Source: an uncultured Verrucomicrobiota bacterium (GTDB lineage: Bacteria; Verrucomicrobiota; Kiritimatiellia; CAIQIC01; Lenti-01). From it: a stretch of 25,996 nucleotides of DNA. Shown here one piece after another: positions 1 through 6,652 of the stretch. Under the pieces are notes generated by a model, which ran no database searches, was not told the origin of the DNA, and saw nothing but the letters and a program-made list of their open reading frames with translations. Both the position numbers and the translations under genes were made by a program. Location: positions 1-25,996 of the forward strand of contig CALKWZ010000071.1 in the NCBI GenBank assembly GCA_938003985.1, given 5' to 3'. The stretch's first letter is position 1; every line of letters starts with the position of its first letter.

Positions 1-755
1 CCGCTTCCGCGCCCGCGCCCGAATCGGCCCCCGCCGCCGCGCCGGCCGCCGGCGACGCCGCGGCCAGTTTCGCCCAAGCCCGCGAACGGCTGCAGAAAGG
101 CGACTACCAGAGCGCCCGCGAAGCCGCGCTCGCCGCGCTCGCCGCCCAGCCCGGCAACCCCGAAATCGAAGGGTTCCTGAACGAGCTGGCCATGCCGTTG
201 CTGGCCTCGCAGCGCCCCATGCCCGAAAAGGTCGAGCACGTCGTCCAGTCCGGCGACTACCTCGGCAAGCTCGCCGCCACCTACAACACGCCCGTCGCCC
301 TCATCGCCAAGGCCAACAACGTCCAGGGCGCCAACATCCGCGTCGGCGAAACCCTCCGCCTGCTCGACGGCAACGCGCACGTGTTCGCGCTCTCCGTCAG
401 CAAGACCCGCAACGATCTCGTCGTGACCCTCGACGGCCAGTTCTTCAAGCGCTACCGCGTCAGCACCGGCGAGAACGCCAAGACGCCCGTCGGCACCTAC
501 AAGATCGTCGACAAAATCGCCCAGCCGGCCTGGCACAAGCCCGGCGGCAAGGCCATCCCCTACGGCCATCCCGACAACCTGCTCGGCACCCATTGGCTCG
601 CGCTCGACCTGCCCGGCTACGGCCTCCACGGCACGTGGGAACCCGATTCCATCGGCAAGCAATCCAGCGCCGGGTGCGTCCGCCTGCTCAACCCCGACAT
701 CGAAGAGCTCTACACCATCCTGCCCAAAGGCACGCTCGTCACCATCACCGAATAA
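1..755 (+). CDS. L,D-transpeptidase with TPR-like and LysM regions (5' partial)
   Basis: This is the 3' part of a gene that starts before the window. The reading frame (codons from base 3) is open to the left edge, so the ATG at 192 is internal. The visible protein begins with an Ala/Pro-rich linker, then a short TPR-like helical pair (ARERLQKGDYQSAREAALAA). A LysM-like segment follows (HVVQSGDYLGKLAATYNTP to GETLRLL), and then a YkuD catalytic domain. The YkuD active-site pattern is visible as HGTWEPDSIGKQ followed by SSAGCVRLLN. The Cys is the catalytic nucleophile and the His upstream fits the family spacing. The family forms 3-3 cross-links in peptidoglycan or attaches proteins to it, in the periplasm; the LysM would bind glycan. 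The signal peptide or anchor must lie upstream. accA starts 9 bp downstream, so the two may be cotranscribed. The enzyme class is secure; the exact substrate is not known. Confidence 0.88.
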   Translation, partial: ASAPAPESAPAAAPAAGDAAASFAQARERLQKGDYQSAREAALAALAAQPGNPEIEGFLNELAMPLLASQRPMPEKVEHVVQSGDYLGKLAATYNTPVALIAKANNVQGANIRVGETLRLLDGNAHVFALSVSKTRNDLVVTLDGQFFKRYRVSTGENAKTPVGTYKIVDKIAQPAWHKPGGKAIPYGHPDNLLGTHWLALDLPGYGLHGTWEPDSIGKQSSAGCVRLLNPDIEELYTILPKGTLVTITE

Positions 756-764
756 GGGAATCCC

Positions 765-1769
765 GTGGCCGCCTATACCCTCCCCTTCGAAAAACCCCTG
801 CTCGATCTCGAGAACCGGATCGACGAACTGCGCCGCGTCGCCCGCGAAAACGGCGTCGCCGATCCGCAGGACGCCGCCCGCCTCGAGGCCGAACTGGCCG
901 AGACCCGCCGCCAGCTCTACGCCAACCTGACGCCGTGGCAGAAGGTCATGGTGGCCCGCCACCCCCGCCGCCCCTACACCCGCGACTACATCGCGGCCTT
1001 CGTGAAGGATTTCAGCGAACTCCACGGCGACCGGCTGCTTTCCGACGACCAATCCATCGTCGGCGGCATCGGCTGGATCGGCGAGCGCCGGGTCATGGTC
1101 CTCGGCACCCAGAAGGGCCGCGACACCAAGAGCAACCTGGCCTGCAATTTCGGTTGCCCCTATCCCGAAGGCTACCGCAAGGCCCTGCGCCTGATGCGCC
1201 TCGCGGCCAAGTTCGGCCTGCCGATCGTCTGCTTCATCGACACCCCCGGCGCCTTCCCCGGCATCGAAGGCGAAGAACGCCACGTGGCCGAAGCCATCGC
1301 CGTCAATCTCCGCGAGATGTTCCGTTTTCCCGTGCCGATCCTCGCCGTCGTCATCGGCGAAGGCGGCTCCGGCGGCGCGCTGGGCATCGGCATCGCCAAC
1401 CGCATCCTGGTCCTCGAACACGCGTACTATTCCGTCATCTCGCCCGAAGGCTGCGCGGCCATCCTGTGGAAAAACCGGTCGCACGCCGACACGGCCGCCG
1501 CCGCCCTCAAGCTCACGGCCACCGATCTCATCGAACTGGGCATCGCCGACGAAATCGTTCCCGAACCCCTCGGCGGCGCCCATGCCGACCCCGACGGCGC
1601 GGCCGACTTCGTCCGCGACGCGATCCTCAAGAATCTCGCCCAACTCGGCAAGCTGGGGCCGGAACAGCTGCTCGACCAGCGCTACGCCAAGTTCCGCGCC
1701 ATGGGAATTTTCAAGGAAGGGGCCCTTCCGCCCTTGACACCGCCCCCCCTTCCAGAGGATACAGTATAA
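765..1769 (+). CDS. accA: Acetyl-CoA carboxylase carboxyltransferase subunit alpha
   Basis: The AccA subunit, with AccD, transfers the carboxyl group from biotinylated BCCP to acetyl-CoA to make malonyl-CoA, the first committed step of fatty-acid synthesis in the cytoplasm. The 334-aa product is close to the usual 315-330 aa. It shows the family order: an N-terminal helical region (FEKPLLDLENRIDEL), the LTPWQKVMVARHPRRPYT segment, the core FGCPYPEGYRKALRLM, the DTPGAFPG turn, and the EGGSGGALGIG oxyanion-type glycine loop. The start is GTG, chosen because AAGGGA lies just upstream and the N-terminus aligns with the family. The C-terminal 15 or so residues are Pro-rich and beyond the conserved domain. 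A promoter-like TTGACA for the next gene lies inside this 3' end. accD is not in the window. Confidence 0.96.
   Translation: MAAYTLPFEKPLLDLENRIDELRRVARENGVADPQDAARLEAELAETRRQLYANLTPWQKVMVARHPRRPYTRDYIAAFVKDFSELHGDRLLSDDQSIVGGIGWIGERRVMVLGTQKGRDTKSNLACNFGCPYPEGYRKALRLMRLAAKFGLPIVCFIDTPGAFPGIEGEERHVAEAIAVNLREMFRFPVPILAVVIGEGGSGGALGIGIANRILVLEHAYYSVISPEGCAAILWKNRSHADTAAAALKLTATDLIELGIADEIVPEPLGGAHADPDGAADFVRDAILKNLAQLGKLGPEQLLDQRYAKFRAMGIFKEGALPPLTPPPLPEDTV
1734..1765 (+). promoter_or_regulatory. Possible promoter for rubrerythrin
   Basis: A perfect -35 hexamer TTGACA lies at 1734-1739, within the last codons of accA. The -10 is poor. GATACA at 1758-1763 gives an 18-bp spacer, and TACAGT at 1760-1765 gives a 20-bp spacer. 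The 54-bp gap between accA and rubrerythrin leaves room for transcription to start there. It is inferred from sequence only. Confidence 0.4.
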
Positions 1770-1823
1770 GGCTGGACAACATCGGGATGAAGCCGTCCCC
1801 CCACCCCCTCCGATAGGACCCCC

Positions 1824-2399
1824 ATGAAGAGCATCAAAGGAACCCGCACCGAAAAAAACCTGTTGGCCTCGTTCGCCGGCGAATCGCAGGCCCGCATGCG
1901 CTACAACTACTTCGCCTCCGCCGCCAAGAAGGAAGGCCTCATCCAGATTTCCAAGATCTTCGACGAGACCGCCGACCAGGAAAAGGAGCACGCCAAGCGC
2001 TTCTTCAGCTTCCTCGAAGGCGGCATGGTCGAAATCCAGGCGGCCTATCCCGCCGGCGTCATCGGCTCCACCCTCGACAACCTCAAGGCCGCCGCCGGCG
2101 GCGAACACGAGGAATGGACGCTGCTCTATCCCGAATTCGCCCGCATCGCCCGCGAAGAAGGCTTCGAGCAGATCGCCGTCCTTTGGGACAAGGTCTGCAA
2201 CGCCGAAAAGCAGCACGAGAAGCGCTACAACGATCTCTGGAACAATCTTTCCGCCGGCAAGGTCTTCAAGCGCGACGGCGCGGTCGTCTGGCGCTGCATC
2301 AACTGCGGCTACCTGCATGAAGCCCCCGAAGCCCCGAAGCTCTGCCCCGCCTGCCTCCATCCGCAGGCTTACTTTGAACTTCTCGGCCAGAACTGGTAG
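1824..2399 (+). CDS. rbr: Rubrerythrin
   Basis: Rubrerythrin reduces hydrogen peroxide to water in anaerobes, using electrons passed through its rubredoxin domain. The 191-aa protein has the standard two-part layout. Residues 1 to about 145 form a ferritin-like di-iron four-helix bundle, with ligands visible as E20 (GESQAR) and E53/H56 (DQEKEHAKR), and a second pair in the IAREEGFEQIA and AEKQHEKRY helices. A C-terminal rubredoxin-like knuckle has CINCGY and CPACLHPQAYFEL, giving the four Fe-binding cysteines. The start ATG follows GATAGGACCCCC, a modest ribosome-binding site. The ferredoxin gene 41 bp downstream is a plausible redox neighbour. Length and motifs are complete and nothing looks damaged. 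Confidence 0.95.
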   Translation: MKSIKGTRTEKNLLASFAGESQARMRYNYFASAAKKEGLIQISKIFDETADQEKEHAKRFFSFLEGGMVEIQAAYPAGVIGSTLDNLKAAAGGEHEEWTLLYPEFARIAREEGFEQIAVLWDKVCNAEKQHEKRYNDLWNNLSAGKVFKRDGAVVWRCINCGYLHEAPEAPKLCPACLHPQAYFELLGQNW

Positions 2400-2440
2400 A
2401 ACCTTCCCCGTAGAAAACGAACCCCACGAAAGGAACGAAC

Positions 2441-2632
2441 ATGATGAAAGCCACCGTCGACGCCGGAACCTGCACGGGCTGCACCCTCTGCTGCGACATC
2501 GCCCCGGACGTCTTCGCCATGGGCGATGACGGCCTCGCCCACGCCAAGGGCGACCAAATCCCCGCGGCCGCCGAAGCGTCCGCCCAGGAAGCCGCCGGCA
2601 GCTGCCCCGTCGCGGCCATCAAGGTCGATTGA
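2441..2632 (+). CDS. Small [4Fe-4S] ferredoxin
   Basis: This 63-aa cytoplasmic electron carrier has one [4Fe-4S] cluster site. C11, C14 and C17 sit in the CxxCxxC run TCTGCTLCCDIAPDVF, and C55 sits in SCPVAAI. The second half lacks the extra CxxCxxC of two-cluster ferredoxins, so it resembles the single-cluster Desulfovibrio/Thermotoga type. C18 next to C17 is an additional cysteine. The start has tandem ATG codons; AAAGGAACGAAC precedes the first, so the first is used here. It follows rubrerythrin and ends in a strong terminator. It may supply electrons to rubrerythrin or to a hydrogenase, which is inference from position only. Confidence 0.93.
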   Translation: MMKATVDAGTCTGCTLCCDIAPDVFAMGDDGLAHAKGDQIPAAAEASAQEAAGSCPVAAIKVD

Positions 2633-2653
2633 TTCCCGGAGTTGCCCTCCGAC

Positions 2654-2683
2654 CGGCCGCCGCCCCCGCGGCGGCCGTTTTCG
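2654..2683 (+). terminator. Rho-independent terminator after ferredoxin
   Basis: A 10-bp perfect GC stem (arms 2654-2663 and 2668-2677) with a CCCC loop is followed by TTTTCGTT. It lies 22 bases after the ferredoxin stop. It should end the rubrerythrin-ferredoxin transcript and separate it from the hydrogenase protease gene. Confidence 0.85.
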
Positions 2684-2700
2684 TTCCCATCCGCCCCTTC

Positions 2701-2728
2701 TGAATTCTGCCTCCTGAATTCTGAATGC
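2701..2728. repeat. Two-copy 14-bp repeat built on TGAATTCTG
   Basis: TGAATTCTG occurs at 2701-2709 and again at 2715-2723, a 14-base period in the short gap before the hydrogenase protease gene. Each copy contains the palindrome GAATTC. It is AT-rich against a very GC-rich background, which makes it stand out. Function unknown. Confidence 0.6.
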
Positions 2729-2734
2729 TTTTGC

Positions 2735-3160
2735 ATGAACCTCCTCCTCGGCATCGGCAATCCCCGCCACGGCGACGACGCCCTCGGGCCCGTCTTCGCC
2801 CGCGCCTTCCGCCACCCCGACTGGCGCACCGTCAATGCCGCCGTCGCCCCCGAGAATTTCACCGGCCTCGTCCGGCGCCTGCATCCGGACTTGCTCGTCC
2901 TGCTCGACGCCGCCGACCTCGGCCAGCCGCCCGGCACCCTGCGGCGCCTGGAACCGGCCGCCATCCGCGCCGGGGAATTCGGCACCCACGCCGGTTCCAT
3001 CGGCCACCTCGCCGAATATCTGGCCGACTGCGCCGGCCGCGTCGTCGTGCTGGGCATCCAGCCGGCCGATCTCCGGCCCGGCGCGCGCCTGTCCCCGCCC
3101 GTCCGCGCCGCGCTCCGAAGCTTGGCGACCGCGCTTGCCTCCGGACGGCTGCCGTCGTAG
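2735..3160 (+). CDS. Hydrogenase maturation protease (M52, HyaD/HycI family)
   Basis: The family cleaves the C-terminal extension of the [NiFe]-hydrogenase large subunit once nickel has been inserted. The 141-aa product starts with LLLGIGNPRHGDDALG, the family hallmark. The likely nickel-sensing ligands are D15 (second Asp of GDD), D58 (LLDAADLG) and H85 (FGTHAGS), matching the acidic/Asp/His triad known from HybD. The start ATG is chosen because the conserved motif begins immediately after it; the open frame extends upstream through the terminator, which cannot be coding. No convincing ribosome-binding site is visible. No hydrogenase structural gene is in the window, so its partner must be elsewhere. 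The universal stress gene follows 29 bp later. Confidence 0.88.
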   Translation: MNLLLGIGNPRHGDDALGPVFARAFRHPDWRTVNAAVAPENFTGLVRRLHPDLLVLLDAADLGQPPGTLRRLEPAAIRAGEFGTHAGSIGHLAEYLADCAGRVVVLGIQPADLRPGARLSPPVRAALRSLATALASGRLPS

Positions 3161-3189
3161 GATTTTCACAGGAAACGAGGAGACGCGCC

Positions 3190-3633
3190 ATGAAAGTGCT
3201 CGCCGCATTGGATCTCGACCGCACGACGCCCGACGTGCTCCGCGAAGCCCGCCTCTGGACCCGCCGCCTCGGCGCCGAACTCTTCCTCATCCACGTCGCC
3301 GATCCCGATCCGGATTTCATCGGCTACGGCGCGGGTCCCGAAAGCGTCCGGCTCGCCGTGGCCCACAAGTTCACCCGCGCCCACCAGCGGATCGAAGCGC
3401 TGGCCACGGAACTGCGCAAGGAAGGCTTCGTCGCGACGACCGCCCTGCTCATCCAGGGCGCGACGGCCGAGACGATCCTGCGGGAAGCCGATCGCCTCGG
3501 CGCCGACGTCATCCTCATGGGCACCCGCGCCCACGGACCGCTGCGCGCGCTGCTGCTCGGCAGCGTCAGCAAGGCGGTGCTCGCCGGTTCGACCCGCCCC
3601 GTCCTGCTCATCCCGCCGCGCGCGGACGCCTAG
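3190..3633 (+). CDS. Universal stress protein (UspA family)
   Basis: This 147-aa single-domain Usp protein has an alpha/beta Rossmann-like fold that often binds ATP. It has the usual N-terminal strand (MKVLAALDLDRTTPDV), the LFLIHVADPDP strand, and the C-terminal nucleotide-loop region GTRAHGPLRALLLGSVSKAV. Compared with the common Gx2Gx9G(S/T) pattern, the second Gly is Ala, so ATP binding is likely but not certain. GAGGAG precedes the ATG. The role is stress survival in general, with no specific partner known. Its TAG stop overlaps the stop of the convergent TonB-dependent receptor gene. Confidence 0.92.
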   Translation: MKVLAALDLDRTTPDVLREARLWTRRLGAELFLIHVADPDPDFIGYGAGPESVRLAVAHKFTRAHQRIEALATELRKEGFVATTALLIQGATAETILREADRLGADVILMGTRAHGPLRALLLGSVSKAVLAGSTRPVLLIPPRADA

Positions 3634-5756
3634 AACGTCCACTCCGCCTGCACGACGAGATTGCGGCCGGGCTCGTTCACGCCGGACCCGTGGATCCGGT
3701 AATCCTCGTCGGCCACGTTTTCCAGCGCCACGGTCAAGAGCAGATCGTCCAGCACCGTCGCGCCGCCGCGCAGCGTCAGCACGGCGTAGCCCGGCGTGCC
3801 GCCCGGCGGAATGCGCTGCGTGTCGCGTTCGTCGTCCGCCGACAGGCGCGTGGCCTTTTCGGCGGCATCCACCACGGCTTCCAGCCAGTACGGCCGGCCC
3901 GCCGGTTGCCAGCGCACCGCCGCCTGGCCGGTCGGCGGCATCAGCCGGCTGACGTTGTCCCGCACCGCGACCGGATCGGAGGTCGGATAGGCATCCACCT
4001 TGCCCTCCATCCACGAACCCGACAGGCGCAGGTGCCAATCGTCGGCCACCTGCCAGCCCAAGGTCAGCTCGACGCCCGCCACGTAGCCCGCGCCGGCGTT
4101 TTTCTTCGTCACTTCCTGCAAGTCGTCGATGGTTTCGCCCGTCGGTGCGCGCACGATCAGGTCTTCGATCCAGGTGCAGTAGCCCGCGATTTCGGCCGAA
4201 TGCCGGCCGTCGTCGTAGCGCGCGCCCAGTTCGGCGGAAACGAATCGCTCCGGATCGAGGTCGTCCACGGGCGTTTCGATTTCGGTGCTGCGCGCCGCGT
4301 CCATCCGGGTCAGGTCGGAAAGGTTCGGCGCGCGGAAGCCTTGGGACAGGCCGGCATACACGGCATGGCGGCGTTCGGCGCCAAGCGGGGCCAGCGCCCG
4401 CAGCGAGCCCACGACGCTGTCCCAGTCGTCCGAGCGGGAACCGACCTCGCCGGAAACCGGATCGAGAACGCGGTCCGCGTCCAGCGCCGCGTAGGTGTAG
4501 CGCACGCCCGGCGTCGCTTCGAGCGCCTCGCCGAACAACGCAACGGTATTTTGAACGAACAACCCGACGAGGTCGTAGGTCGCGTCGTCCGCCACGGGCC
4601 CCTGGGCCTCCACCTTGTTCAGCGAACCGTCGGCCTGGTAGCGGCGGCCGAAGGAATCCACTTCGTCGCGCGCCACGTCCACGCCGTACACCCACCGCCC
4701 GAGCGCGCTGGGACTTTCCAGTTCGAGCGCGGCGCCCCAGGTCGTCGCGTCCACGCCCGATTCGTCGCGGCGGCCGTCCGCGCGCACGCGGTGCAGCCGC
4801 TCGTCCTGCGCCTGGCGCGACAGCGTCAGGCGGTAGGCGGCCACCGGGCCCGCGCGATCGGCGTTCGCCACGCGCAGATAGGTCAGCGCGCGGTCCTGGT
4901 CGTAGGAACGCTTCTGGTCGTCGCCCGCCTTCAGGCCCTTCCAATCGATGCCGTAAAAGGTGCTGTGGGTGCGCCAGGCGTCGTCCTGCGCCACCTGCTG
5001 GTGGGCCAAGGTCAGCGTCGCCCCCGAATCGAAGTCGTAGTCCGCGCGCAGGTCCAAATCCGTTTCGTCGTAGCCCGTGTGCCGCTGGCGGCCCACGGCG
5101 GCGCCGCCGCGCACGTCGTTGAACTCCTTCCAGGTGGCGCCGGCCGCGAACCCAAGCCGCTCGGTCGCCCGGCCGCGCACGCCTGCGCGGGTCTGGAGGG
5201 ATTCGTCGGCCGTCGCGACGCGCGCGGCCAGCGTGCGTTCGCAGGTCGGTTCGCCGGCCCACTCCGGCGGCGCCAGGGGCAGGGCATTCACCGCCCCGCC
5301 GACCGCGTCGCTGCCGTAGAGCACCGACGCCGGCCCCAGGACGGCTTCGTAGCGCGCCACGGACCACGGATCGACCGTGTTCCAGTACTGGTTGGGTCCG
5401 TCGCGGAAGGTGGAATTGTTCAGCCGGATGCCGTCCACCAGCATCAGCGTGCGGAAGCCCGTGAAGCCGCGCAGATAGGGCGACCCTTGGCCGTAGGCGG
5501 TCTTCTGGACCATCACCGACGGCAAGCCGCGCAACGCGTCCGGCGTCGTCCGCGGCGCGGCGGTTTGGAGATTTTCGCGATCCACGACGTGAACCGTGCC
5601 GGGCACCTCGGCCCGCGCCGTCTCGGCGCGCAACGCCGTCACCACCACTTCGGGCAATTCCGCCACGGCCGCCGTCTTCGGCTCATCGGCCCCGCCCGTC
5701 CCAACCGTTGCCAGCATCCAGGCCGCCGCCCAGCGCCATCCCTTGCTCCACGCCAT
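3630..5756 (-). CDS. TonB-dependent outer-membrane receptor
   Basis: This is an outer-membrane beta-barrel with an N-terminal plug that imports a scarce ligand using TonB energy. The start at 5756 is chosen over an upstream in-frame ATG (5807) for two reasons. A perfect AAGGAGG lies 6 bases before it, and it opens a clean signal peptide (MAWSKGWRWAAAWMLATVG). A TonB box-like LPEVVVTALR follows. Plug motifs include YLRGFTGFRTLMLVDGIRLN and GPASVLYGSDAVGGAVNAL. The barrel ends at QAEWTF with the expected C-terminal Phe. The 708-aa length is normal. The RLNNSTFRDGPNQYWNTVDP stretch and GFRAPNLSDLTR resemble haem or siderophore-type receptors, but the ligand cannot be named from sequence. tonB is divergently placed next door. 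Confidence 0.93.
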   Translation of the reverse strand: MAWSKGWRWAAAWMLATVGTGGADEPKTAAVAELPEVVVTALRAETARAEVPGTVHVVDRENLQTAAPRTTPDALRGLPSVMVQKTAYGQGSPYLRGFTGFRTLMLVDGIRLNNSTFRDGPNQYWNTVDPWSVARYEAVLGPASVLYGSDAVGGAVNALPLAPPEWAGEPTCERTLAARVATADESLQTRAGVRGRATERLGFAAGATWKEFNDVRGGAAVGRQRHTGYDETDLDLRADYDFDSGATLTLAHQQVAQDDAWRTHSTFYGIDWKGLKAGDDQKRSYDQDRALTYLRVANADRAGPVAAYRLTLSRQAQDERLHRVRADGRRDESGVDATTWGAALELESPSALGRWVYGVDVARDEVDSFGRRYQADGSLNKVEAQGPVADDATYDLVGLFVQNTVALFGEALEATPGVRYTYAALDADRVLDPVSGEVGSRSDDWDSVVGSLRALAPLGAERRHAVYAGLSQGFRAPNLSDLTRMDAARSTEIETPVDDLDPERFVSAELGARYDDGRHSAEIAGYCTWIEDLIVRAPTGETIDDLQEVTKKNAGAGYVAGVELTLGWQVADDWHLRLSGSWMEGKVDAYPTSDPVAVRDNVSRLMPPTGQAAVRWQPAGRPYWLEAVVDAAEKATRLSADDERDTQRIPPGGTPGYAVLTLRGGATVLDDLLLTVALENVADEDYRIHGSGVNEPGRNLVVQAEWTF

Positions 5757-5868
5757 GTTCGTCCTCCTTGTCGGCGCCTTGCGCCATTTCCGGATAAAGC
5801 GAGCCATCTCGGAAAATAGTTCATCGCCGTTGAACGGAATCGAAATCTGAGGCGTTCATATTCGTCGG
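5757..5868. promoter_or_regulatory. Divergent control region between TonB receptor and tonB
   Basis: This 112-bp gap must hold the promoters of both divergent genes. It contains the receptor ribosome-binding site (CCTCCTT on the plus strand, 5763-5769) and is more AT-rich around GGAAAATAGTTCATC. I found no convincing -35/-10 pair, no Fur-like box and no riboswitch. Confidence 0.5.
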
Positions 5869-6579
5869 ATGAGGACGACTGCACCACGATCGGTTCCGGG
5901 CGCGGGCTCCCCGCGCCGGCGGATCGTCGTGCCCCAAGGATTTCCGGACGGAATCGACCGAGCCATCGACGCAAGCGCTCCATGCCCGCTCCGCGCTCGG
6001 TTGGCCGCTTCCCTGGGGACGGCCATGCTGCACGGCGCGCTGGTCGTGCTCTTGCTCCACGTCCAACCTGTCCGGGAAGTTTTCGGACAGCGGCCGGCCG
6101 AGGAAGAGGAGTGGGTCTGGTTGCCCGAAGTCACGTGGCTGGCGGTTGCGCCGGAGCCGACGCGAGCCGAACCGCTCCCGGAAGAAAATGTTCCGCCGCC
6201 GCCGACCGATCCCGAACCGGAAACGATCGATGAGTCGGAGCCGTTGCCGGAACCGCCGCCGCCCGCCGAAATCGCGGGCGCAACCAACCGGCCGGACGCT
6301 TGGACGGAGGTGCGCGACGGCATCGTGGCGGCCCTGCGCTATCCCGCCCTGGCCCGCCGCCGCGGAACCGAAGGCGCCGTCCGCCTGCGGCTGGAGCTGG
6401 ACGAGGCGGGCCACGTCGCGGCCTTGGACATCCAGCCCCCGCAACCGGCGCGGGCGCTGGGCGACGCCGTGCGGTCCGCCGTGCGCCGCGCCGAGCCATT
6501 TCCGGCCGCCGGCGAATCCATCCGCCGCGGCGAAATCCCTCCGACGGCCGTGCTCGCCATCCGCTTCAAGCTGGAATAG
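5869..6579 (+). CDS. tonB: TonB family energy transducer
   Basis: TonB spans the inner membrane and periplasm and passes proton-motive energy from ExbBD to outer-membrane receptors. The protein has a cytoplasmic N-terminus with one membrane helix near residues 45-65 (SLGTAMLHGALVVLLLHV). A periplasmic Pro/Glu-rich linker follows (PPPPTDPEPETIDESEPLPE). The C-terminal TonB domain has the typical YPALARRRGTEGAVRLRLEL and DEAGHVAAL pattern. The start is uncertain. ATG 5869 has no good ribosome-binding site, and an in-frame GTG at 5929 would give a shorter and more usual N-terminus. No exbB or exbD is in the window. Its position back to back with the receptor suggests it serves that receptor. Confidence 0.85.
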   Translation: MRTTAPRSVPGAGSPRRRIVVPQGFPDGIDRAIDASAPCPLRARLAASLGTAMLHGALVVLLLHVQPVREVFGQRPAEEEEWVWLPEVTWLAVAPEPTRAEPLPEENVPPPPTDPEPETIDESEPLPEPPPPAEIAGATNRPDAWTEVRDGIVAALRYPALARRRGTEGAVRLRLELDEAGHVAALDIQPPQPARALGDAVRSAVRRAEPFPAAGESIRRGEIPPTAVLAIRFKLE

Positions 6580-6614
6580 CCCCGCGCTGCGCGCGTTTCC
6601 GGCCGTTTCCCGCC

Positions 6615-6643
6615 TTGCACTTTCCCCCGCCTTCCGCGACAAT
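6615..6643 (+). promoter_or_regulatory. Possible promoter for TIGR03790 gene
   Basis: TTGCAC (6615-6620) and GACAAT (6638-6643) are separated by 17 bp. The -10 matches consensus at four of six bases, the -35 at three. A start about 7 bases downstream would fall just before the ATG at 6653, giving an almost leaderless mRNA. Confidence 0.35.
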
Positions 6644-6652
6644 TTACCGGAA

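Noticed and set aside
638..690. Variant L,D-transpeptidase active site (SAGC in place of SHGC)
   Set aside because: The residue before Gly-Cys varies in the family; the Bacillus YkuD site reads SKGC, so this is not unusual.
192..755. A complete small L,D-transpeptidase starting at ATG 192
   Set aside because: The same frame is open back to the window edge and encodes a TPR-like region, so 192 is an internal Met.
2835..5819. A 994-codon open frame on the plus strand over the receptor gene
   Set aside because: It is antisense to a clear TonB-dependent receptor and has Arg/His/Ala/Pro-rich low-complexity translation typical of shadow frames in GC-rich DNA. It also overlaps the stress protein.
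5757..5868. Cobalamin riboswitch or Fur box in the receptor-tonB gap
   Set aside because: The gap is too short for a cobalamin riboswitch on either side, and no Fur-like palindrome was found by eye.
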